Shown here: piece by piece, positions 54,651-64,000 of the stretch | Layout: each line of letters starts with the position of its first letter | Numbering within the stretch: the first letter of the stretch is position 1 | From: Ministeria vibrans ATCC 50519 | Lineage: Eukaryota; Opisthokonta; Filasterea | DNA length: 64,000 bases | Reading direction: 5' to 3' | NCBI GenBank assembly: GCA_943704425.1 | Contig: CALSCP010002411.1 | Coordinates: 1 to 64,000 of the forward strand | Program-made: the position numbers and the translations under genes | The notes under the pieces: model-generated | What the model was told of the DNA's origin: nothing | The model's database searches: none | What the model saw: only the letters and a program-made list of their open reading frames with translations

Positions 54651-57600
54651 CTTCAGCTGTTGTTGTTGTTGTCTCTGCAGTTGTTGCGCTTGCTTCATCT
54701 GAGCAGCGCTTTCGGCCGTGGATTTGCGCGAGACAGCCGAGCCCGCCGATAGCCCGGTTCCCACGACGGCCGTCGCAATCACTGCCTTTGACTGCTTTTT
54801 TTCGCGTTCCTTCTCCTTCGCGCGATGTTTCGACTGTTGTTGTTGCTGCTGCTGCATCTCAAGCTGCTGTCGATGGCGAATGGCCTCGGAGTCCTCGGAC
54901 ATGCCAAAGGCCGGCATGTAAACCACAAGGTCAGGTGGTTGTGTCTGCTCTTCCTCAGTACTCGTGTCGGGCACGCGCAGCACCTCACCAATCGCACGAT
55001 CGCCGCCACTGACAACGTGCGACACGAGCAGTCTTCGTCGTCGCTCTGCTTCAATCTCAAGCTTTTGTTGTCGCACAGCGAGAGCGAGTGCCGCAGTCGC
55101 TTCTTCCATGCGCTGGATCTCCCGCTGTCGCTGTTGACGCTCGAGAAGCCCATTCTGATGTTGCAGGGCCGCATCCATGTCGCTTGAAGCCGCAGCAGGA
55201 GCACTGCTCTCCTCGACCACCGTCTCGGTCTTTCTCTTGGCCTCCTCTGCCTTCTCCTTCTCCTCTGCCTTCTCCTTCTCCTCTAGTGCATCCATTTCAA
55301 GCAAATCAGAGCACTTGAGCTGTGCCGAACGCCGTTGCATGGCTCGAAGACGCGCCTCCTGTTTGCGGAGCTTGCGCATAGGTCGCGAGTCGGGCGGAAG
55401 TGGCGGCAGTGGCTGATCGGCAATGGAGACCTGAGGCGCGGTTGGGTCCGGCATTGAGGTTGCAGAGACGGTCGCAGACGTAGCAGCCGAAGTGGTAGCA
55501 GCAGCGACACCTAGCATCGCTTGAGCACCAACGGTGCCGTCGCCGGGAGGTGGAGCCCCACTGTCCACCTCGAGCATCTTCGTCTCAGACACGGCAGTCG
55601 CCAATGTTCGAAACGAGTTGCCCGAAGCGGACATGCGCTTGATCTTCATAGACGCTCTCGCATCCTTGACGTCGAGCACTTCGAGCGGCGGTACTTGAAG
55701 TGCCTCCTGAATGTGCTCCATTTCCAGTATTTTTTCGTCCTCGAGTGCCATTGTCTTGATAATCTGCGTCTCTTCCGCCGATATTTGACTCAGCAGAACC
55801 TTGGCAGTGGTGCCCATGACGCGCAACGAACGAGACGGCGCCAAATCACCACTGGCCGTCGAGTCCATCGAGAGCGACGAGTCGTCGCGGACGAGATTGT
55901 CCTTGATGGCACTTGGAGAAGCGGCAGCATTTTCAGTCGGCTCAGGACGGACAGGCGCGACTGGCGACGTTTCTGTGGGCTCGGGCGAGGCCAAGGCAAG
56001 CTGCGCGGGACTCAACTCGCGCTCCTCCTCCTCCGCAACTGGTGATGTTGGCGAGGGCGCGATGCCTACAGGCGACACGCGACCCTCGGTTGTCGGAGTA
56101 ATGGCCGTGGTGGCAGTGGCCTGTGGGCTCGTGGCAGGCGACTTGTCACCAAGGGCGGGTGCTGGAACGGCATCGTCAATGGAGCTTTTGTAGTTGAATT
56201 CCATATCGACGATGGCCGGGCGCTCGTCGCAACGGCTCGCTCTGTCGTCTTCGTCGTCGCTCCAGTCTTCCACGGTCGTTGTCATCATCGTTATGGTGCT
56301 CTTGGGACGGTGTTTTCGTGACAGTTCCACTTCGTCGTCGTCGCCGTTGTGAATCACATTACCATCGTCTTTGTCGTCATCGGGTGCCTTGTCGATAGCA
56401 ATTGTCGGCATGTTCATGGGCGACGGAGAGCGACGTTGCAAAGCAGGAGAGTCGATGGATGCAAGTGGAATGGGTGTATGAGGGGCCTCAAGGCCTGCGG
56501 GGATATCGTCGTACGTGCTCATATTGCTGACGGGCCGAGTTAAGCCGCGCTCGAATGTAGTCGCTAGCATGGTTGTTGGCGAAGGAGAAGGCGCGGGGGA
56601 TGGAGAAGGCGCAGCCGATCGAGAATGCGCAGGGGATGGAGAAGGCGCAGGGGATGGAGAAGGCGCAGCCGATCGAGAATGCGCAGGGGATGGAGAAGGC
56701 GCAGGGGATGGAGAAGGCGCAGCCGATCGAGAATGCGCAGGGGATGGAGCCGATCGAGAATGCGCAGGGGATGGAGAAGGCGCAGCCGATCGAGAATGCG
56801 CAGGGGATGGAGAATGCGCAGGAGATGGAGAATGCGCAGCTGATCGAGAATGCGCAGGAGATGGAGAGCGACGTTCGGAAGAAGGAGATTCGATAGTGGC
56901 CAGTGGGGTGGGCGCAAGAGGTGCCTCGAGACCTGCAGGAATGTCATCGTACGTGCTCATGTTACTCACGGGACGCGTCGCGTCATGGCTCGATGCGGTT
57001 GTGAGCATGATAGCTGGTGATAGAGAGTGACGTTGGGAAGTAGGAGAGTCGGCCACATGGATTGGTGGCGGTGAAGGTGAGGGAGTGGGCGAGTGGGTGG
57101 GAGCGTCGATAGCGGACGGGATGGGCAGAGACACATCAACTGGCGATGGCGAGCGTCTCTGGGCGGCTGGTGAGTCGATAGTCGGTAGAGGAGAGTCGCG
57201 TGCCTCAAGGCCAGCGGGAATGTCATCATATTCGCTCATGTTGCTGACAGGACGTTGACCAATGGATGGCGGAGCAAGCATGGCGGGCACAGGAGAGTGG
57301 CGCTGTGAGGCAGGCGAGTCTGCTCGTGTTGGTGATCCCTGTGGTGGAGCGAGAGCCGATGGAGACGGCGAGCGTCGCTGAGAGACAGGCGAGCCCGAAA
57401 CGGGAGGGAGAGGCGAGGAGGGCGCCTCAAGACCAGAAGGGACATCGTCATAGTCGCTCATGTTGCTCATCGGTCGTGACGACTTCACAAAGGCAGGGGG
57501 TGCAGAAAGCGACGACGGGTCCTCCGCTGCAGCTGCAACGACGGGGACGGGGACGGAGACAGGCACAGGCGACTGAGATGGCACAGGACTGGATGCCGCT

Positions 57601-58057
57601 GCCGGAGATGCCGGCGATGCGGACAGATCGGGCTGTGGCGGGGCCTCAGCGATGCTTTCCGTCTCGCGCCTATCGCTTGAGGGGGTAGGAGAGGCGCTGT
57701 GAACGCTGTCGTTGCTCGCTCCATCTTCGGCACGTCCTATTTACACAGCGACATACGTTTAAAAAAGCGCACGAAAAAAAAAGCGCCTCGTCGTCCTCCA
57801 TTGCCAGTCGACCTGCCCCATCCATGGCCCTTGTGGGTACCCCGCANNNNNNNNNNAAAAAAAAGAAGAGAGGAGAGGAGAAAAAAAAGGGCCACTTCTG
57901 ACGTTGGTTCGCATAGAAGGGAAAGGGCAGTTGGGAAGGGGGCGGGGGTACTGGAGAGGAGGACGCAATAGGAAGGCAGGCTCCCTTCGCACTTCAGAGG
58001 TGGCGTACCGTGGGGGACGGGGGGCGAGGCAGGGGGGGCGGGCGGCGGCACGTCCAT
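52605..58057 (-). CDS. Claudin/PMP22-like four-span protein with a giant cytoplasmic N-terminal region
   Basis: About 1500 residues. A 49-nt first exon (from 58057, MDVPPPAPPASPPVPH) joins in phase to the long exon ending at about 53861; the intron between them contains the N gap. Residues up to about 600 are Pro/Ser-rich, with four copies of RPxSNMSxYDD[I/V]PxGLEA, each followed by a [Q/E]RRSPSP motif, and a long SPSPAHSRSAA repeat. Then come Gln-rich coiled coils with a Glu/Lys helix (KAAIEREKILLKEKKWSEQQ). Four spans follow: GFFFCYMCQLGFGVSAM, an extracellular loop with a GLARQC...C motif, CFFLTVGTLLIVLLSAIGTL, YLGATLAFPFGF and YGFLVCGAVICLFQWYIHLV. The cytoplasmic tail ends at 52605. Loop and span layout fit the claudin superfamily. 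Confidence 0.7.
53100..53275 (-). repeat. Intronic TATCACTTTGTTT-like purine/pyrimidine tract
   Basis: AAACAAAGTGATAGCGAGAG and ATCAAAGTGAGAAAGGAG units (sense strand CTATCACTTTGTTT) in an intron between the third and fourth spans. A single related unit, GAAACAAAGTGACAAAGAG, sits in the next intron at about 53490. Confidence 0.8.
54622..54676. repeat. TTG/CAA repeat coding for poly-Gln
   Basis: A TTG-type trinucleotide repeat encodes two Gln runs in the coiled-coil part of the claudin-like protein. Confidence 0.85.
56586..56875. repeat. 18-nt coding minisatellite (SPSPAH / SRSAAP units)
   Basis: About 16 units alternate between GGGGATGGAGAAGGCGCA and GCCGATCGAGAATGCGCA. Being a multiple of three, it stays in frame and adds hexapeptides to the cytoplasmic region of the claudin-like protein. 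Length variation is likely. Confidence 0.92.
57847..57856. other. Assembly gap (10 N) with low-quality flanks
   Basis: Ten N flanked by homopolymer-rich DNA and a G-run-rich stretch to about 58080. It falls inside an intron of the claudin-like gene, and the exons on both sides join in phase. Confidence 0.95.
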
Positions 58058-58279
58058 GGTGTGGGGGGCAGGGCGCAGAGGGGAACGCACGGGCTGGACG
58101 CAAGAGTCGGGTGTTCCAGCAACGCCCAGTGACTGCTTTGTCACACGTGAGTTGCAATACCCAACGAAAAATTTGGTGTTTGGGTTTGAGAATATTTGAG
58201 AATTGAGACTCTGAGTTCAGCAGTTCAGCTGTTTGGAATCAGATAAGGAATAAAATGATTGACAGTTCACTTTGAAACC

Positions 58280-59466
58280 ATGCGGATCATCCGATCTTTG
58301 CTGCTACTATCTTTCTGTATCACTTATGGCTACTCTGCTGCCAGCAAGCCGAATATTCTGCTGCTGTTTCCCGACCAATGGCGCTATGATTGGACTGGAT
58401 TGAATTCGTCCGACCCCACGGGCCCCATCCCGCTCCACGTTCCCACGCTTGCCAACACCATTGCCCCACGGGCTACTCGGTTCACTCAAGCGTAACGTGG
58501 AGCGTGAAGAGAGGTGTTCTTGGGGTTTGAGCGGTGAACTTTTGGTGTGTTGTTCTCAGATACGTTCCAGCGCCAGTGTGTGCACCCTCTCGAGCGTGTC
58601 TTGCCAGTGGCCGAGAATACGACTTTGCCAAAGTTGCTTGCAACTTTTGCAACGAGTACGTGACGCGGGCGAGCCCTTGGTGCTGTCCTCGACTGACTCT
58701 TGACCACCCTTGACCTCTCTCTCTCCGTCTGCATTGCCCAGCTACAACTTGACTGTGCCGACATTCTATCAGTCGCTCCAGCAAGCAGGCTACTGGGTTA
58801 TGACCGTGGGTAAAGATGATCTCACGAAAGACTCGCAACCCGGCGAAAATGGAACGTTTCATCAGGCGGAGCTTGGTATGGTTTCTCCGTCTCCTCCTTG
58901 AGATGCATTATCCATCACTTTCTTGTAGGCTTCAACGATGGACTACGATGCTCAGGCAAGGACGATGTTGTCAACCGTAAGCCTTTTGAGCAGAATAGTG
59001 GTTCGGGTCTCTCATTGTATGGCACACAGAGTTCCCAAAGCCCCACGAACCATACGGGTTCTTTTTGGCGGCACACAACACGTCGTTGGAGTCGGGCGCC
59101 AATGTTTCCGCTTGGGACGCCCACCACTCTTGTCTCACCCAGAAAAACAAGCAGCTGTGCGACCGCACGAGCTTTCCCGACGAGTACTACGAAGACAACT
59201 GGGTACGGCGCATGCGAGAGAGAAAGAGAGACACAGGGACAGAGAAAAAGGAGGGAGAAAGAAACAGAGTTGAAAGTGAGTGAGTGACTGAGTGAGTGAG
59301 TGAGTGTGTGTGTGTGTGTCTGTGTGTGTGTGTGTGTTTTTGTGGTGTGTGTGTGTGTGTGTCTTTGTGGTGTGTGTGTGTGTGTCTTTGTGGTGTGTGT
59401 GTGTGTGTGTCTTTGTGGTGTGTGTGTGTGTGTGTGTGTGTCTGTGTGTGTGTGTCTGTGTGTGTA

Positions 59467-59515
<49 letters not shown>

Positions 59516-60881
59516 AACGAAATGAGAGAGAGAGGAAGGCGCAACAAGCCAGACGAATATCAATTTATGTCTGTTGTGGCCTTTGCAGGTTGCGGAGAAC
59601 GCACTAACTCTACTCGAGCGTCGCCCCAAGAACAAACCGTACTTTCTCCAAGTCAATTTCCCCGGCCCACACCCTCCGTTTGTCACTACCGCGCGCATGG
59701 CGGACAGTGTCACCAATCGAACAGTCCGATCACACACACACACACACACAATGCCCTCTCGCGAGCGCAACTCATCCTCTCTTTCTTCGCTATTGCTTTT
59801 GCTTCTACTTTTCTTTCTTCTTTTTTCCTTCTTTTATAGTGGCCTCGCGCCTCAGACTACTCCGGCAGCAACAAGTGCCCCAATGTACCCCATGAGCCAG
59901 GTGATGGGGCCCGCTGCAACTACGCCGCCGAAATTGAGGTCACTGTTGCCCCCGATCTTTTTCCTTCTCTCTGTCTTTCTTCTCTCGCTATGACTTTGTT
60001 TCTCCCTCCTCTCTCTCTCAATCACTTTGTTCTTTCTCTCTGTATCGCTTTGTTCTCTCTCTCATTCTATCTCTCTATATCTCTATCTATCTATCTATTT
60101 CTATCTCTTTTGTTTCTTTCTCTCTAAAACACACACACACACACACACCTTGGTCTTTCCGCAGAACTTGGATCGTTTGTTTGGTATTGTCCTGGACAAA
60201 GTCGATCTGAGCAACACACTTGTGTGCGTGTCCAGTGATCATGGCGAGATGCTGGACGACCACGGAGACTCGGGCAAGACGATGCCTTGGCACGGCAGTG
60301 TCGGCGTGCCTCTCATGTGCTTTGGGCCCGGTGTGCTCCGTGCACGTACCATTGCCGCCCCCACTGCCACCCTCGATCTTGCCGCCACCTTTTTGGACTA
60401 CGCTGGTGCTCAGCGCCCCGCCCAAATGACTTCCGTGTCGCTGCGCGACGTCCTTGAAGGACGCGCTGACGAGCCCGCGCGCCCATTTGTCTCGTCAGGC
60501 CTGCAGAGCATGCAGTTTGGCCTTGAGTCGCTCCACGGTCCACTCGCTCTCGACGTTGAAACCAACGCCGCCTTCAACTGGCGCATGGTTGTCAAGCAGG
60601 TCAACGGCGTCTCCTTCAAATTCATCTGCTGCAAAGGCACCTGTCCAGGCAAGCCAAAGGTATTCTCTCCATCTTTCTGCTCTTTCTTCCTTCCTGTCTC
60701 GCTCACACATGCCGTGTCTCCACAGTCTCTGCCTGGCCCTGATTCCACTGGCTACACCAAAATCCTCATCAATGTTGACCATGACCGCTTCGACACTTAC
60801 GACGTTACTGCGCGCCATCCCGACGTCGCCACCCAGCTAATGGCGCTCTTACCTATTCGCAATGGTTTTCATTGCACCTAA
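58280..60881 (+). CDS. Secreted/lysosomal sulfatase (formylglycine-dependent)
   Basis: About 520 residues over about eight exons. A signal peptide (IRSLLLLSFCITYGYSAA) is followed by KPNILLLFPDQWRYD (metal-binding Asp). Next come PAPVCAPSRACLASGREYDF, whose C-A-P-S-R is the formylglycine site, then VMTVGKDDLTKDSQPGENGT and the block FNDGLRCSGKDDVVN. A 54-nt intron then joins to FPKPHEPYGFFLAAHNTSLE. PYFLQVNFPGPHPPFV and VSSDHGEMLDDHG (second metal site) follow, then HGSVGVPLMCFGPGVLRA. The catalytic residues are complete, so it should be active once converted by the formylglycine enzyme; the substrate is unknown. The intron at 59207-59588 is filled with TG/GA microsatellite, but coding continues correctly across it. 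Confidence 0.87.
59281..59511 (+). repeat. (GT)n / TTTGTGGT / (GA)n intronic repeat array
   Basis: GTGA, GT and four interspersed TTTGTGGTGTGTGT units, then (GA)n, within a sulfatase intron. Unlike the tract at 35.4 kb, the same gene resumes on the far side. Confidence 0.9.
59985..60070 (+). repeat. Intronic TATCGCTTTGTTCTC tract
   Basis: Three units (TATGACTTTGTTTCTC, AATCACTTTGTTCTTTC and TATCGCTTTGTTCTC) with TC spacers in a sulfatase intron, sense orientation. Confidence 0.8.
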
Positions 60882-61325
60882 CTTACAAAACTAAATTTAT
60901 GGTACTACTATTCAGTTCTGCTTATTTTGATGCAGTGCTTGCTTTAAACACGTCCAGGGATGTCTCCACTCTTCATACCCAATTTACCTCATAATGAAAA
61001 AGAAGGAGAAGTGTATGTATGAGTGTTGGCCATATTGAGCGACCTCGTCTACATCAAAAAAGTCGCACTCACTACCTCATATAATATGACGGAATGCTAG
61101 CGTTAAACGTACGTGGGAAAAAAAACTGCTCTGCGATCTCGCGTGTGCCAAGGCTAAGAGGAAACTGATCGATAATGTAGTAGTGACTGCATGTTGGCTC
61201 TATGATCATTTTTTGTTTCATTCAATTATTTCTTCTTACACACAATAAAACCAATTTTGTCACTCTCATTTCTGATGCTATAAAACGGATTCACGCACGC
61301 GCACTCTCTTTTTCTCTCTGTTTGT
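60882..61325. other. Intergenic spacer between two convergent genes
   Basis: 444 bp between the stop codons of the sulfatase (+) and SMC4 (-). It holds only 3' flanking sequence. I see no ORF, RNA gene or repeat of note. Confidence 0.6.
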
Positions 61326-64000
61326 CTATGCTTCAATGGGGAGGGCATTCTGAGCTACCAATTGCGGGTTGATGGTGACTGTCTTGGTGCAGTTGTCCGT
61401 CTTATAGATGCCAATCAGACGGTCAGCAAGCTCAAACATGTTCGAGCGCAAACTACGTGTCGTAAAATATAATGATGGTTTAGAAGACCAGAAGTGAAAT
61501 GTAATGCTATTCCACATACCTGATGATGATAAACTGGGCATTCTTGGTGCGCTCCTTGATGTAGTTTGCCACAATAGAGACGTTCTTGAAGTCGAGCGCC
61601 GCGTCAATCTCGTCCATGACGTACAGTGGCGTCGGCTTGAAGTGGTGCAGCGCAAAGACAAGCGCCAGCGACGCGAGTGTCTTCTCGCCACCGCTTAGGT
61701 TTGAGATGTTCTTCCATGTCTTCTTGTGCGGGCGCACACTAAACACAATGCCTTCGGAAAAGGGATCGTGCGAGTCGACCAGTTCGAGCTCAGCGTCACC
61801 CCCAAGCGTGATCATTTGATACATCTCCTTGAGCTTGAGCGTGATGGCACTAAAGCCCGACATAAACTCGTTCAGTCGTGTCTTAATCAGCGTCTCGTGT
61901 TCGCCGCGCAGAGTGTCCCTGTTGTAAAATAAAATGTAAGTCAAATTATACAATGTGGTGGTGTGAGTACCTCTCGGCCGTGACCGCGTCGAGCTCGGCC
62001 ACTCGCGTGAGGTACTCCTCCTCCTTCTTGCGGTACTCCTTGATGGCACCCACGTTGGGTCGCATGCTCTTAATCTTCTCCTCGATCAGTGTCATCTGGT
62101 ACTTGATGTCCTCGTGCTTCAGACGCTTTGCCTCCTCTGCCGTCACCATTGGCAATCCCTTCGCCGTCTTCTTTTTCGTCTTCTTCTGTGACTCGCCCTC
62201 CTCGCTCTCGTCCATCTCATCCTGGTCTTTGTCCTCCTCCTCCTCCTCCTCGTTGTCTTCCTCTTCCTCCTCGTTGTCGTCCTCCAGCTCGTGCAACTCG
62301 AGACCCGCCAACTCCTTGGCACACTGACGGAGTCTTCCTTCGCAGTCCTTGATAGTTGTGGCAAGTCGCTCCACCTCGTTGGCAAGGTCCACTTCCTTGG
62401 TGCGTGCTGCCTCAAAGGCCTTCTTGGATGCCTCAAGCTGTTCGCGCAGCGCCACAACCGCCTGCGATTTGGCCTTCATGAGTTCGCTCGCCTCGGTACA
62501 CGCGTCGTTCGCCTTGATTGCCTTGTCCACAAGCTCGTCCAGCTCCGTCTTGTACGCCCCAATGTTTTGAGACACCTTCTCGAGCTCCTGCTCCAGTAGC
62601 GTCACCTTCGTCTGTGCCTTTTGCAGGTTGCGCTGTGCCGTCTTAAACTCGACTGCACCGCGCGTGTGTTCCTTCGTCTCCAGCTCGAGCTTCTCCTTGA
62701 GCAAGTCCACCTTGGACTTTTGGGCGCGCAGGCGCACACCACCCACCGACATGATCTGCTCCTGGACAGTTTTGATCTCCGCATCAAAGCGACTCGCCTC
62801 CTGCTGCGCCGCCTGTAGTGCCTTGGTGTGAACCGTCAACTGCTCCTCAAGTTCCGTAGCGCGCTTGTCGTCTGCTGCCGACAGTCCCGAGGCAGATTCA
62901 ACCTCGAGCTGTGCCAACGCCTTGTTCAGGTCGGCGTGTTGCTGTGTCGCCGACTGCACGCCTACCTTGGCCTTGTCGACACTGGTAGCGGCAACGTCGG
63001 CGGCGCGTTGCAGGCTGTCCACTCGTTGAACAAGAGACTCGATGCGCTTGCGCAGCGCGTGCAGCTCGGACGCCGCCGCGCATGCCTCCGCCTCGAGTCG
63101 CTTCAAGTCGCTGGGTGTTACCGTCTCGGATTCAAGCGCCGCCGCACCACCTTTTCCGCTCTTGCCCTGACGCACAGCCGCCGACATACTCATCAGCTTC
63201 ATGCCGCCACGCGACACCTTGGAGCCACCGCCGGCCATGGTACCCGACGCATCAATGAGTTGACCTGTGAGCGTGACGACACGCTGACGACGAGCACCTG
63301 CAAAAGCAATGCGCGTTGCCTGTTCGAGGTCTTTGGCAACCAGCGTGTCGCGCAGCGCAAAGTAGAAGGCGGCGCGGAAGGTCTCGTCGTGGGTCACCAA
63401 GTCAAAGAGACGGCTTACGCCCGCCTCGGGTGCGTCAAAAGGCACACGCGAGCGCTTGACAAAACCCGCATCCAGCTGGTTGAGAATGATAAAGGTCGCA
63501 CGACCGGTGCCCGTGCGTTTCAGATGCTCGAGGCAAATCTGAGCATCCTCGGTGGTGTCCACAACAATGTGGTTGAGTGCACTGCACGCCGTGCTCACTG
63601 CAACGTCGTACTTGTCGTTGATGAGACCCAGGTCGCCGAGGCGTCCGTGCATGCCGCGCACCTTGCCCTGCTTGGCAAGCTGCTTAAGCGAGTCGAGCAC
63701 GGCACTCGTAGACCTGGCCGCCTGCATAAGCGTGCGACCCTCCTCGACAGCACTGCGAGCCACACGCACCCGTTCGACGAGGGCCGGCTCAAGCGCACGC
63801 GCCTCCTTGAGCTCAGCGACTGCCTTTTCGAGGTCCTCCTTGGCCGTGGCGTGCTTCTGGGCAAACCTGGTCACATTCGCCTCGCCTGCCGTCATCTTCT
63901 CCGCGCACTTGGCCAGTTCGGTACGTGCCGCCTCAACCTTGGCCGCACACTGAAGCGCCTTGCTGCGAATCACTTCAAGCTCCGAGCTAGCCAGCTGAAG
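61326..64000 (-). CDS. SMC4: SMC4 condensin ATPase subunit, 5' end outside the window
   Basis: Core ATPase of condensin, which compacts chromosomes in the nucleus. The window holds the second half: coiled coil, the hinge (MHGRLGDLGLINDKYDVAVS, TACSALNHIVVD, FDLVTHDETFRAAFYFALRD, TLVAKDLEQATRIAF, SGTMAGGGSKVSRGGM), the returning coiled coil with an acidic Glu/Asp insert of about 35 residues, and the C-terminal head. The head carries the signature NLSGGEKTLASLAL and Walker B with LYVMDEIDAALDFKNVSIVA. Two introns in the head (about 61970-61921 and 61520-61455) keep the frame. The stop is at 61326. The hinge wording is specifically SMC4 rather than SMC2 or SMC1/3. Confidence 0.95.

Noticed and set aside
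57737-58157. Proline-rich ORFs across the N gap as separate proteins
   Set aside because: They run through N and homopolymers. The only supported coding part is the 49-nt first exon of the claudin-like gene.
59281-59511. Another gene-breaking repeat join in the sulfatase at 59.3 kb
   Set aside because: Exons on both sides belong to the same sulfatase and join in frame (EDNW to VAENALTLLE), so this repeat is a genuine intron.

Overview
This is nuclear DNA from a gene-dense, intron-bearing eukaryotic microbe. About thirty protein genes sit in 64 kb on both strands. Exons are GC-rich, introns are mostly 45-120 nt with GT-AG ends, spacers are short and AT-rich, and microsatellites are frequent. 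The gene mix points to a flagellated unicellular relative of animals (a unicellular holozoan or a close opisthokont outgroup): a ZMYND10-type dynein-arm assembly factor, an NF-kappaB/Rel protein with ankyrin repeats, an ADAM10-like protease, a claudin/PMP22-like four-span protein and SNAPC4. That placement is inference. I saw no tRNA, rRNA, CRISPR array or transposase.

Layout. 1-0.9 kb: BAR-domain gene, 3' end lost. 0.8-3.5 kb: PWP2 (-). 3.9-7.0 kb: triple-VWA protein (-). 7.3-8.9 kb: Notum/pectin-acetylesterase-like hydrolase (-). 9.2-12.4 kb: RabGAP1-type TBC protein (+). 12.5-13.3 kb: RCE1-like CAAX protease (+). 13.3-15.6 kb: SNAPC4-like Myb protein (-). 15.8-17.7 kb: secreted glycoside hydrolase (+). 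17.7-20.4 kb: DPP III (-). 20.5-21.1 kb: stumps of a carnitine acyltransferase (+) and a ubiquitin E2 (-). 21.3-24.0 kb: Ca2+/cation exchanger (+). 24.1-25.4 kb: sorbitol dehydrogenase-like (-). 25.5-26.7 kb: ADAM10-like stump (+). 27.1-29.6 kb: ZMYND10 (+). 30.8-31.2 kb: SP-RING stump (-). 31.3-33.4 kb: NUB1-like (+). 33.5-34.1 kb: CXorf65-like (+). 34.1-35.3 kb: arylsulfatase K 3' part (-). 35.6-36.0 kb: GUCD1 5' part (-). 36.1-37.9 kb: WD40 protein with a CAAX tail (+). 38.0-38.9 kb: methyltransferase (-). 39.1-39.9 kb: TMEM50 (-). 40.2-41.5 kb: PhzF family (-). 41.9-42.4 kb: small membrane protein (+). 42.5-45.4 kb: NF-kappaB (-). 45.8-48.7 kb: HEAT-repeat protein (+). 48.8-50.6 kb: duplicated-domain protein (-). 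50.7-51.5 kb: Mpv17/PMP22 family (+). 51.5-52.4 kb: unknown (-). 52.6-58.1 kb: claudin-like protein with a very long cytoplasmic region (-). 58.3-60.9 kb: sulfatase (+). 61.3-64.0 kb: SMC4 (-, 5' end outside).

Two things stand out. First, a p105-like NF-kappaB and a four-span protein with four repeated YDD[I/V]P cytoplasmic motifs suggest animal-style signalling. Second, five long simple-sequence tracts (poly-A/T and a CA run) each separate genes that are both cut off at the tract. At the four homopolymer tracts every gene I can identify points into the tract. These look like assembly joins, and gene order across them should not be trusted. The genes otherwise look like ordinary independent eukaryotic units; I see no operons or functional clusters.
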